NCBI GenBank assembly: GCA_031276195.1
Contig: JAISNN010000028.1
Location: forward strand, 1 to 46,757
Direction of reading: 5' to 3'
DNA: 46,757 nucleotides
DNA from: Clostridiales bacterium
Lineage (GTDB): Bacteria; Bacillota; Clostridia; Christensenellales; JAISNN01
The notes beneath the pieces are model-generated. The model had not been told where the DNA came from. It saw only the letters and a program-made list of their open reading frames with translations, and made no database searches. The translations under genes and the position numbers were made by a program. Below are positions 33,573-41,997 of this stretch, piece after piece; the stretch's first letter is position 1, and each line of letters begins with the position of its first letter.

Positions 33573-34556
33573 ATGAAAAAACTTATCAACACTCCCGAAA
33601 CTCTCGTACCCGAAATGTGCGAGGGAATCGTCAAGGCAAATCCTTGTCTTGAATTTCTCCCGAAATATAAGGTCGTCAAAAGAAAGGAATTGAATCCCGA
33701 TAAAGTTACCCTTATAAGCGGCGGCGGAAGCGGACACGAACCCGCCCACGCCGGTTTCGTCGGCTACGGAATGCTCGACGCGGCGGTCTGCGGCGACGTA
33801 TTCGCCTCCCCCTCGTCGGTGCAGGTCTATAACGCTATAAAATCCGTAAAATCCAAAAAAGGAACTCTCCTCATCGTCAAAAATTACAGCGGCGACTGTA
33901 TGAATTTCGACACGGCGAAAGAGGACGCGAAAGACGACGGTCTCGACGTCGACAGCGTATACGTGAACGACGACGTCGCCGTCAAGGACAGCCTCTATAC
34001 GATAGGACGGCGCGGAGTCGCCGGGACGGTTTTTGTCCACAAGATCGCGGGCGCGGCGGCGGAGGAAGGAAAATCTCTCGCCGAAGTCAAGGCGGTTGCG
34101 GAAAAAACTATCGTCAACGTGAAAAGTATCGGTTTTGCCCTCACCTCCTGCACCGTTCCCGCCAAGGGTACTCCGACCTTTTCTATCGGAGATAACGAAA
34201 TCGAATACGGCGTGGGAATCCACGGCGAACCCGGCATCGCCCGTCAGCCCGTTCAAACCGCCGACGTTTTGGCGGAAAAAATGACGGCGGCATTGCTCGC
34301 GGAGTTGAAAATTTCAGGCGGCGCGGAAATCGCCGTTATGGTCAACGGTTTCGGCGCGACGCCCCTGCAAGAACTCTACCTTTTCTATAATTCCGTGACG
34401 AAATACCTTCCCGAAGCGGTCAAGGTCTATAAAGTTTTGGTCGGAAACTATATGACTTCGATCGATATGGCGGGCGCGTCGCTGACTTTCTTGAAACTCG
34501 ACGGCGAATTGAAAAAATATCTCGACGCGGAGACCAAAGCGCCCGCGTTTAAGTAA
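33573..34556 (+). CDS. dhaK: Dihydroxyacetone kinase, DhaK subunit
   Basis: 327 residues. DhaK binds dihydroxyacetone covalently through a His and presents it for phosphorylation. The motif GGGSGHEPAHAGFVGYGM (from residue about 50) and the catalytic H217 in YGVGIHGEPG are present. AGAGG lies 7 nt before the ATG. A separate DhaK with a separate DhaL is the arrangement of PTS-dependent kinases, which also need DhaM; no dhaM is in the window. Confidence 0.94.
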   Translation: MKKLINTPETLVPEMCEGIVKANPCLEFLPKYKVVKRKELNPDKVTLISGGGSGHEPAHAGFVGYGMLDAAVCGDVFASPSSVQVYNAIKSVKSKKGTLLIVKNYSGDCMNFDTAKEDAKDDGLDVDSVYVNDDVAVKDSLYTIGRRGVAGTVFVHKIAGAAAEEGKSLAEVKAVAEKTIVNVKSIGFALTSCTVPAKGTPTFSIGDNEIEYGVGIHGEPGIARQPVQTADVLAEKMTAALLAELKISGGAEIAVMVNGFGATPLQELYLFYNSVTKYLPEAVKVYKVLVGNYMTSIDMAGASLTFLKLDGELKKYLDAETKAPAFK

Positions 34557-34569
34557 AAAAAGTTATCGG

Positions 34570-34670
34570 CAAATTAAAAAACGTAATTGAAAATCAAAAA
34601 ACGCATTAAAAAATCAAAAAAATGTCATTGAAAAACTAAAAAACGTAATTAACAAATCAAAAAAACGACG
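34570..34670. repeat. 20-22 bp repeats between dhaK and dhaL
   Basis: Four to five units of AAAAAACGTAATTGAAAATC type. The gap to 34768 holds no gene. Confidence 0.75.
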
Positions 34671-34768
34671 GATTCTAAACATTCATAAAAATTCTAATAA
34701 TTCCGGCTGATTAAAACACCCGGCACAATACAACAAAACACATAATATTTCAAGGAGTTTATCAAAAA

Positions 34769-35398
34769 ATGTCAAATTTTACTCTTACGGACGTTGAAAA
34801 AATCATCTCGGTTATGACCGACGTCATACTAAAAAACGAAGTCCCCTTCTGCGAACTTGACTCCGCGGCCGGCGACGGCGATTTCGGAATGTCTCTCGCG
34901 AAAGGCTTCCGCGAACTCAAAAAAGAATGGGCAAATCTCGAAAGAGGCGATATCGGCGCGTTCATCAAGTCGTGCGGCGGCGTGATCGCCGAACATTGCG
35001 GCGGCGCATCCGGTCCGATTTGGGGCGGCGGCTTTAAGGCGGCGGGAAGATACGCCGCGGAAAAAACCTCTCTTTCCCTCTCCGAACTTGCCGAAACCCT
35101 CGGCGCGGCGGCGGACGGAATTATGAAACGCGGCGGCGCGAAACCCGGCGACAAAACACTCCTCGACGCTCTCGTTCCCGCGGTCGACGCGCTGAAAGCA
35201 TCCGCGGCGGCTGGCGACGACGTGAAAACTTTCCTCAAAAAAGGCGCGGACGCGGCGGCGGCCGGCGGCGAAGCGACAAAAAATATGGTCGCGTCGAGAG
35301 GCAGAGCCTCCTACGTCGGCGAACGCAGCATATCCTATCCCGACGCGGGCGCGGCGGCTCTCGGAATTATCTTTACGGAGATAGCGAACGCTTTCTAA
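34769..35398 (+). CDS. dhaL: Dihydroxyacetone kinase, DhaL subunit
   Basis: 209 residues, normal length. DhaL holds the nucleotide (ADP/ATP) with Mg2+ through Asp residues of DSAAGDGDFGMSL (about 30-42). GGASGPIWG and KPGDKTLLDALVPA follow as expected. With DhaK it makes dihydroxyacetone phosphate. AAGGAG lies 12 nt before the ATG. A decayed duplicate of its 3' end follows. Confidence 0.94.
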   Translation: MSNFTLTDVEKIISVMTDVILKNEVPFCELDSAAGDGDFGMSLAKGFRELKKEWANLERGDIGAFIKSCGGVIAEHCGGASGPIWGGGFKAAGRYAAEKTSLSLSELAETLGAAADGIMKRGGAKPGDKTLLDALVPAVDALKASAAAGDDVKTFLKKGADAAAAGGEATKNMVASRGRASYVGERSISYPDAGAAALGIIFTEIANAF

Positions 35399-35448
35399 GG
35401 ATATTCGCCGAACGCGTAGATTGCGGGCGGCTTCGGATAATCGTTTTC

Positions 35449-35541
35449 CGAACGCGGCATATCCTATCCCGACGCTAAGCGCGGCGGCTCTTCGGAATTA
35501 TCTTTACGGAGATAGCGAACGCTTTCTAAGAATGCCGAACC
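35449..35541 (+). repeat. Decayed duplicate of the 3' end of dhaL
   Basis: 35449-35541 repeats 35320-35410 (codons from GERSISYPDAG to the stop) at an offset of about 129 bp. Small insertions (CTAAG for GG; an extra TT before CGG) break the frame, so this copy is not under coding selection. Confidence 0.9.
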
Positions 35542-35580
35542 TAAAAAAATATCATTTTTAATAAAAAACACTTTAAAATC

Positions 35581-35620
35581 AAAAGCCGCCGAAAAAATTT
35601 GCGTTATTTCGGCGGCTTTT
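35581..35620. terminator. Bidirectional terminator between dhaL and recN
   Basis: AAAAGCCGCCGAAA and TTTCGGCGGCTTTT form a 14-bp stem with A/T runs on both sides. The two genes converge here. Confidence 0.88.
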
Positions 35621-35676
35621 ATTTAATCCGTACGGCGTACGGATTATACGGATTAAAAGTTTAATTATTATAATTC

Positions 35677-37605
35677 TCAATTTTTCACCGACTTCCGCTC
35701 CTCCGCTTTCCGTCTTTTATAGTCCTCCGCTTTCTCTTTTATATTCCTCGCGTGCGGGATAGCCAATCCCGTATCCGATCCTCCCGACAGGCGCGCGATC
35801 TCTTCGATCGATCTTTCGTCCGAGAGCGTTTCGAGGTTCGTCAAAGTTTTTTCGCCGACCGTCCCCTTGCTGATCAAGAAATGTTTATCGGCGTAACTTG
35901 CGAGTTGGGGCAGGTGCGTAACGGCGAGAACCTGCCTGCCTCGCGATATATCGCTCAATTTTTGCGCGACGACTTCCGCGACTTTGCCGCTGATTCCCGT
36001 ATCGATCTCGTCGAATATCATAACGGAAATTCCGTCGTTGACGAGGTTTTTCAAGGCGAGCATAAAGCGCGACATCTCGCCCCCCGAGATGATTTTTGAA
36101 AATGGTTTGAGCGGTTCTCCCGCGTTCGGCGAAATGAGAAATTCGAGCGAGTCTACGCCGTCTTTTCTCATATTTTTTTCTACGTATGCGCGAAACTCCG
36201 CGCCGTCCTTTTCCGTATTATTCCCGGCGTTTTCACGCGATTCCGCGCCGTCTGTTCTCCCGTTATTTTCCGTCGTTTTCCGCGCTTCTATCCCGTATTT
36301 TTTCGCATTATTTTCCGCGTTTCCGCACAATTTTTCGCCGTCTTTTTTCTCGCCGTTTAATATATTTTCGCGCGGTACTATACCGTCTTTTTTCTCGCGT
36401 TGAACGCCGTAAAATTCCACCTTAAACGTCGTCCCCGCCATACTCAATTCCGCCAACTCTCTTTTTATATCGTTCTCAAATTTTTCGGCGGTTTTTCTCC
36501 TTGCCTCCGACAGGCGCGCCGCGGTCTTGACGTACTCTCCGAATATTCTTTCTTTTTCCTTATTCAGTCTTTCCAAAACGTTTTCGCAGTCTTTCAGCGC
36601 GTCGTATTCCTCTCTCGCTTTTTCCAAATGCGCCTTGACGGCGGCGGGCGTCGCCCCGTATTTCTTTTTTATCAGCCTGATTTCGTCGAAGCGGTTTTCC
36701 ACGTCGTCGGCGTATCTTTCGTCGTAATTTAGTCCGTCGAGGAATTTTTTCGCGTCGCGGACCGCGTCGTTCAACTGCGAACGGATATCCGACAAGGTCT
36801 CGCCGATTTCGGCGGCGGTTTCGTCGTATTCGCCCGCTGCGATAAAATTCGACGCCGCTTCCGATACGGTATAAGACGCGCTCATCTCATCCCCGTCGAG
36901 AAGTTCGTAAGCGGCGGCGGCGGCGGAAGTCAGCCTTCCCATATTCGACAGCCTTGCGCGTTCTTTTTTCAACTCTTCTTCTTCGCCGTCCTTGATGTTT
37001 GCGCGTTCGATTTCGTCGATTTGGAATTCCAAAATGTCGATTCTCCTCTCGCGGTAACTCAAATCTCCGAAGCCGTCCAACTCCGCGCAAACCGCTTTAT
37101 ACGCGGTATAGAGCGTCTTTGTTTCCTCTTTTAAGCCGGCGATTTCCCTATTCATTCCGTCTATGACGGCGATATGCGACGAAGGTTTCAAGAGGGATTG
37201 ATGTTCGTTCTGCCCGTATATATCCGCGAGCAGCGCGGTGAGATTTTTCAAGACGGATAGACTGACCAGCCTGCCGTTTACGCGGCATTCGTTTTTGTTT
37301 TCGGCGGTCATAACGCGGCGCAAGATTATATTGTCGCCGCTTTCGATCTCTATGCCGTTGTCCGCAAAAAACTGTTTGACGGAATCGCTTTCGTCATAAT
37401 CAAAAACCGCCTCGACCGCCGCCGCGTTCTCGCCGTAACGTATCAAGGCTTTGTCGGCGCGTCCGCCGAGAATAAAATTTATCGAATCTATGAGAATCGA
37501 CTTTCCCGCTCCCGTCTCGCCGCTCAAAACGTTCAAACCCTCCGAAAAATCCACGGACAGTTTTTTTATGAGCGCGATATTTTCAATATGTAAAGAATTA
37601 ATCAT
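35677..37605 (-). CDS. recN: DNA repair protein RecN
   Basis: 642 residues. RecN is an SMC-like ATPase that acts early in double-strand-break repair. Walker A GETGAGKS (30-37), the ABC signature ISGGEMSRFMLALK (near 505) and Walker B VMIFDEIDTGISG are intact, with coiled coil between. Residues about 402-483 are a Lys/Asn/Glu/Gly-rich insertion with near-repeats (ENNGRTDGAES, GNNTEKDGAEF); RecN is usually near 555-570. The last residues repeat KAEDYKRRKAEERKS. It is third in nadK-argR-recN, a common Firmicutes order. Intact motifs here contrast with the SbcC-like gene. Confidence 0.94.
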   Translation of the reverse strand: MINSLHIENIALIKKLSVDFSEGLNVLSGETGAGKSILIDSINFILGGRADKALIRYGENAAAVEAVFDYDESDSVKQFFADNGIEIESGDNIILRRVMTAENKNECRVNGRLVSLSVLKNLTALLADIYGQNEHQSLLKPSSHIAVIDGMNREIAGLKEETKTLYTAYKAVCAELDGFGDLSYRERRIDILEFQIDEIERANIKDGEEEELKKERARLSNMGRLTSAAAAAYELLDGDEMSASYTVSEAASNFIAAGEYDETAAEIGETLSDIRSQLNDAVRDAKKFLDGLNYDERYADDVENRFDEIRLIKKKYGATPAAVKAHLEKAREEYDALKDCENVLERLNKEKERIFGEYVKTAARLSEARRKTAEKFENDIKRELAELSMAGTTFKVEFYGVQREKKDGIVPRENILNGEKKDGEKLCGNAENNAKKYGIEARKTTENNGRTDGAESRENAGNNTEKDGAEFRAYVEKNMRKDGVDSLEFLISPNAGEPLKPFSKIISGGEMSRFMLALKNLVNDGISVMIFDEIDTGISGKVAEVVAQKLSDISRGRQVLAVTHLPQLASYADKHFLISKGTVGEKTLTNLETLSDERSIEEIARLSGGSDTGLAIPHARNIKEKAEDYKRRKAEERKSVKN

Positions 37606-37669
37606 AACGAATATCGATACCTCTATTTTGAATTACGGTTTTTATTTTAACCGTCAAATTTAAATTTCC

Positions 37670-37997
37670 GCTGCGGAATTTTATTTTATACCGCGGATTT
37701 CGTTTCCGTTACGGAATTTCATTTTCTATCGCGGATTTCATTTCCGTTACGGACTTTCATTTTCTATCGCGGAATTTCATTTTTTATCTCAACTTTTTAT
37801 AACACTTTCCGCGGTACTGTACCGCGTTTTTCAAGCCGGCAAAACAGCGTTTTCTATCTCAACTTTTTTTAACACTTTCCGCAGTATTATACCGCGTTTT
37901 TCAAGCCGGCAAAACAACGTTTTCTATCTCAACTTTTTATAACACTTTCCGCGGTACTATACCGCGTTTTTCAAGCCGGCAAAACAACGTTTATTCG
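37670..37997. repeat. 70-bp tandem repeats with a GCGGTAC palindrome
   Basis: Units start at 37788, 37858 and 37928, each with TTAACACTTTCC, the palindrome GCGGTACTGTACCGC (or a close variant) and GTTTTTCAAGCCGGCAAAAC. A further copy lies at 38276-38340. Before them, 37670-37785 has a short repeat TTTCATTTTCTATCGCGG. Confidence 0.85.
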
Positions 37998-38029
37998 ACA
38001 ATCCCCAAGAGCAGAGCGGCTTTTCCCCT

Positions 38030-38490
38030 AATTATCCTTGCATTCCCCTCCGTGGGAGGGGACAAAGGGGTGGGGCGAAACTTTACTCACTATCCTCACA
38101 TTCCCCTCCGTGGGAGGGGACAAAGGGGTGGGGCGAAACTTTACTCACTATCCTTACATTCCCCTCCGTGGGAGGGGATAAAAGGGGTGGGGCGAAACTT
38201 TACTCACTATCCTTGCATTCCCCTCCGTGGGAGGGGATAAAAGGGGTGGGGCGGCATTGCGGAATTTCATTTTCTATCTCAACTTTTTTTAACACTTTCC
38301 GCGGTATTATACCGCGTTTTTCAAGCCGGCAAAACAGCGTTTATTCGACAATCCCCAAGAGCAGAGCGGCTTTCCCCATAATTATCCTTGCATTCCCCTC
38401 CGTGGGAGGGGTAAGGGGTGGGGCGAAACTTTACTCACTATCCTCACATTCCCCTCCGTGGGAGGGGACAAAGGGGTGGGGCGGCATTGC
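38030..38490. repeat. 58-bp GC-rich repeats in inverse orientation (4 plus 2 units)
   Basis: TTCCCCTCCGTGGGAGGGG starts at 38043, 38101, 38159, 38217, 38393 and 38451. The plus strand here carries the four-G-run motif. A 70-bp unit and TTATTCGACAATCCCCAAGA split the two groups, so the whole block is itself a higher-order duplication (about 37928-38275 and 38276-38520). Confidence 0.9.
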
Positions 38491-38557
38491 GGAATTTCAT
38501 TTTCTATCTCAACTTTTTTTAACACTTTCCGCAGCGCTATTTACTATAATTCCAAAA

Positions 38558-39037
38558 TCAACCGCACAAATTCCCGAACAATTCCGCGACTCCTTTCGCC
38601 GCCCCGACGCTCTTGACGACGACAAAAATCGTATCGTCGCCCGCGACCGACCCTAATATCGACGGTTCTTTGAGCGAATCTATCAGCGCGGCGGCGGAAC
38701 TCGCCGAACCGCTTATAGTTTTTATGACGATTATATTTTCCGCGCAGTCGATCCCCACGACGGACTCTTTAAAAAGCGCGGCGCGTCTTGCGGTCAACCC
38801 TTCGTTTTGCTCGCCGATTTGCCCTATGATTTGATCTTGCCGCACGGGGGACACATATTTATAGCCGTCCCGCGCGGCGGTTTTGACCAGTCCAAGTTCT
38901 TTTATGTCGCGTGAAACCGTCGCCTGCGTAACGTCATAGCCGCAAGCCTTCAAGCGTTCGGTCAGCCCGTCCTGCGTATCGATATTATTTTCCGCGATAA
39001 TTTCCAGAATTTTTGATTGCCTGTCCGCTCTCGCCAT
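38558..39037 (-). CDS. argR: Arginine repressor
   Basis: 159 residues. ArgR represses arginine synthesis genes and activates catabolic ones when it binds arginine. The N-terminal winged helix has QATVSRDIKELGLVK (38-52), and the C-terminal hexamer domain has GSVAGDDTIFVVVKS with the arginine-binding Asp pair. It lies between nadK and recN on the same strand. Spacing to nadK is 151 bp and to recN about 950 bp because of repeats. Confidence 0.94.
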   Translation of the reverse strand: MARADRQSKILEIIAENNIDTQDGLTERLKACGYDVTQATVSRDIKELGLVKTAARDGYKYVSPVRQDQIIGQIGEQNEGLTARRAALFKESVVGIDCAENIIVIKTISGSASSAAALIDSLKEPSILGSVAGDDTIFVVVKSVGAAKGVAELFGNLCG

Positions 39038-39188
39038 AGCCGAATTTCAACCTCCGCGGTTCGTTTTTTTTGAATTTATTTCGACGAACCCAACGCCTTA
39101 TTTGTTTTTTGAATTTCTTAATTGTCGTTCATTATATCGTTCATCCGATCGATTTTTTACTCCGCGATATTGCCGCGTACCCCTTTCT

Positions 39189-40232
39189 TTATTTCGCAGA
39201 ATTAAATTTACGCAACAACCTTGTATAAAAACTCCCGTCGCTTATTTTCGCAAAAACGGCGGAATTCTGAGATTTTTTTATGCGTATAATCTCCCCGCAT
39301 CCCGCTTCGGCGGCGCATATTCCGTCGGCGATCAACCGCAATCCCCCTTCCGTCGGCGTTTCGACCTCGATCACACTGTCGTCCGAAACGACGATCGGGC
39401 GGCTATGCAGAGAGTGCGCGTTGACGGGATTTATAATGAACGCGCCGACGTTCGGAGCCAAAACCGGGCCTCCGACGGACAGCGAATACGCCGTCGAACC
39501 TGTGGGCGTGCTGACCAAAACCCCGTCGGAATGATAGTTATCGACCAAAAAACCGTCCACGGACAACTTGAATCTCGCCATTTTAAAGGCGGTTTCCTTT
39601 AAAACAATCTCGTTTAAAGCGGGATAAACGATTCTTTTTCCGTCATTCTCAAAACTCCGTTCCGCATTATCTTTTCCGCAAAGAGCGGCATTCCCATCCC
39701 CCGAATTTGCCCCCGTCTTTCCGAAACTTTCTTTTTCGGCATTCTCAAAATTCCGCCCTATATTTACCTTTCCGCAAGCAAGCGCGGCTTCCTTTTTATC
39801 TCCGTTTTTGTTTCGGCTTCCGCGTCCTTCCGTGTCGTTTCCCGTATCGCTCCGCCGTATAATTTCCGCTTCGATCATCGAGCGGCTTTCCGTCGTGTAG
39901 GCGCGTGATTTGATCGCGGCGGCGGCGGTTTCGAGCATACTCGCGTCGGTTTCGGTTAAAAATCCCAAATTGCCCGTATTGATTCCGAGCAGAGGAACTC
40001 CTTTTTCCGCCGCCGGCAAAACGACGTTCAAAATCGTTCCGTCTCCCCCGAATACGACGATCAGCGAACACCGCTCCGCCAAATCCTCGCGCGACGCGTA
40101 AATTCCTCCGTTCAGTTCGGGAAAATCGGCGGCCAAAAAATCAACGCCGTCTTTTTTCAGCATTCCGATGAATTTTTTTGTCGCAGCAAGGTCTTTGTCC
40201 CTTTTCGCGTTAGCGTAAATTCCTATTCTCAT
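39189..40232 (-). CDS. nadK: NAD kinase
   Basis: 347 residues. It phosphorylates NAD to NADP. Conserved GGDGTIL (62-68), GINTGNLGFL (83-92) and GSTAYSLSVGGP (245-256) are intact. Residues about 128-200 are an insertion absent from usual NadK (about 270-290 residues). It contains two near-copies of A-ALACGK-N--R-FEN--K and joins EAEIIRR to YPALNEIVLKE, which are contiguous in relatives. It is the first of nadK-argR-recN. Confidence 0.94.
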   Translation of the reverse strand: MRIGIYANAKRDKDLAATKKFIGMLKKDGVDFLAADFPELNGGIYASREDLAERCSLIVVFGGDGTILNVVLPAAEKGVPLLGINTGNLGFLTETDASMLETAAAAIKSRAYTTESRSMIEAEIIRRSDTGNDTEGRGSRNKNGDKKEAALACGKVNIGRNFENAEKESFGKTGANSGDGNAALCGKDNAERSFENDGKRIVYPALNEIVLKETAFKMARFKLSVDGFLVDNYHSDGVLVSTPTGSTAYSLSVGGPVLAPNVGAFIINPVNAHSLHSRPIVVSDDSVIEVETPTEGGLRLIADGICAAEAGCGEIIRIKKSQNSAVFAKISDGSFYTRLLRKFNSAK

Positions 40233-40359
40233 AAGCCCCGTTATTGATTGTTGATGGTATTATTATCGTTCGGCGGTCGGCGGTTCATTATTAGCGTTCG
40301 GTAATCGGTGATTAGGGATAACTATTCGATAACCGCCCGCGCTAACCGCTAAAATACCG

Positions 40360-41781
40360 TTAAATTTTAAAATAAATCTTCTTTCTGTCCAAAAACTCCG
40401 CGAGAGCGCACATCACCGCCGTCGCCGCGATCGAAACGATCAACGAAACATACCACGGAACGACAAAATACGTGCCGTTTAGTTGCGCTTGCGCATTGAC
40501 GAACGACGTAACCGCTCTGCTCAAAAGGGTAAAAATCAAATACATCAAAAGCGAATTCCGTCCGACCGCGGCGAACACGAAATAGTCCTTGTCATTGATA
40601 TAGTTCAGCGTTACGGCGATCAAAACCGCTCCCCCTCCCACGGCGGTTCCGACCAAAAGATACCCGACGGAGAGCGTCATAAAGTTTACTATAAACGGAT
40701 TTTTCAAAAATTGCACCGCGTATTCGACCGAATAGTTGACGATATAATCGACCATATTTGCCGCCGTTCGACCGTTTATCGCGAAGTTGCTCACCTCCTC
40801 TCTCGACGGAGTGATGAGAACGCAGACGACCGCCGCGGCAACAATCAAGGCATAGACGATAATAAATTTTTTGATATTTTTGAACGCCAAACGCGTCAGC
40901 ATATCGTACGCTATCAGCATCGCCCCGAACCCGAAAAACGAAAACACGCCGCCCCACTTCATCTCGACGCCGTACGATAATACGGACGAGGAATAAAAAT
41001 ACGCGTTTACCGCTCTCGGAAAAATCAAGGTCAAAACGATCGGAAAGGCGATAAGCCCGAGCATAAAAAATATTTTGTGTTTGTTTTTCAAATTTATCGC
41101 GAAAGATGCGGTTATAAGAGCCGCGCCGACGGCCTGCAATATGTCCCAAGAGATAGAAGGACGGGGGTAATCCCCTTCGTATTGAATATTCATAACGAGA
41201 TACATAACCTCGTTGATCAGCAGTCCGACGGCGATATATCCGAAGCCGCGCGCCAAAACGTGCTTTTTCGCCGCCTTGACGCCCGACTTTTCGGCGCGCC
41301 TTTTAAAAGAACCGCCGAGCGACATAGCGACGGTGAACATCAGCGCGGGCGTGAGCAAATCTCTCAACGCGATGCCCGGCAAAACCGAATGCGAACTAAA
41401 AAAAGACTCCGCGGACATATTCATCATTCCGAAACCCAAAAGCATCATTATGACGATCATAACGCCTTTCGCGTTGTCGATGATCGGAACGCGCCCCTCA
41501 AAATTCAAAACCGCCTCGCCCTTTTGCGCGAGAGAAAGCCGGCTATGCGGTACCTCCGCGCCTTTTAAACCGCCGTTTTGTGTGCTTTTTTCGGTGTTTT
41601 TCGCGCCGTTTTGCGCGTTTTTTTCGATATTCTTTGTATTGTTTACCGCGTTTTGCTCAATGTTTTTCGCATTATTTACCGCGTTTTTTTCGGCATTTTG
41701 CGCATTATTTGCCGCGTTTTTTTCGGTGTTTTTCACATTATTTGCCGCGTTTTTTTCGCCGCCTTTCGCATTTTTCGCCAT
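40360..41781 (-). CDS. Multi-pass membrane protein, possible acyltransferase family
   Basis: 473 residues from the preferred start. The first 65 residues are a five-to-six-fold repeat of 11 residues (EKNAANNAKNI type), rich in Asn, Lys and Ala. After LNFEGRVPIIDNAKG come about 10-11 hydrophobic segments. The opening VPIIDNAKGVMIVIMMLLG recalls the acyltransferase-3 / HGSNAT-like fold, but no catalytic residue is clear, so the family is tentative. AAAGGA lies 9 nt before the ATG at 41781; an earlier in-frame ATG at 41814 is possible (GAGG 5 nt upstream). It lies downstream of the SbcC-like gene on the same strand. Confidence 0.65.
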   Translation of the reverse strand: MAKNAKGGEKNAANNVKNTEKNAANNAQNAEKNAVNNAKNIEQNAVNNTKNIEKNAQNGAKNTEKSTQNGGLKGAEVPHSRLSLAQKGEAVLNFEGRVPIIDNAKGVMIVIMMLLGFGMMNMSAESFFSSHSVLPGIALRDLLTPALMFTVAMSLGGSFKRRAEKSGVKAAKKHVLARGFGYIAVGLLINEVMYLVMNIQYEGDYPRPSISWDILQAVGAALITASFAINLKNKHKIFFMLGLIAFPIVLTLIFPRAVNAYFYSSSVLSYGVEMKWGGVFSFFGFGAMLIAYDMLTRLAFKNIKKFIIVYALIVAAAVVCVLITPSREEVSNFAINGRTAANMVDYIVNYSVEYAVQFLKNPFIVNFMTLSVGYLLVGTAVGGGAVLIAVTLNYINDKDYFVFAAVGRNSLLMYLIFTLLSRAVTSFVNAQAQLNGTYFVVPWYVSLIVSIAATAVMCALAEFLDRKKIYFKI

Positions 41782-41900
41782 ATAATATCGTCCTTTAAAA
41801 AAACAAATGGTCATATTGCCTCATAACCATTCATTTTATTTTTTTAATTCCGCTTAATCTATGAAGCATATCCTTGATTTTTAGTTATACTCAATATATA

Positions 41901-41983
41901 AAAGCCGTATTCATATTTTTAATTCCGCAATATAGTCCGATTGCTTAATTACTTTTCGGAATATGAATTTTAATAGCGGCTTC
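41901..41983. repeat. Long imperfect inverted repeat between the membrane protein and the SbcC-like gene
   Basis: AAGCCGTATTCATATT (from 41902) pairs with AATATGAATT and CGGCTT (41959-41983) around a 35-nt loop. It has no T-run after it, so it is at best a weak terminator of the SbcC-like gene. Confidence 0.5.
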
Positions 41984-41997
41984 AAAGGATACTCTCT

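Noticed and set aside
38052-38656. Plus-strand ORFs across the 58-bp repeats
   Set aside because: They translate the non-coding repeat in register (SPPWEGIKG strings) and have no ribosome-binding site or homology.
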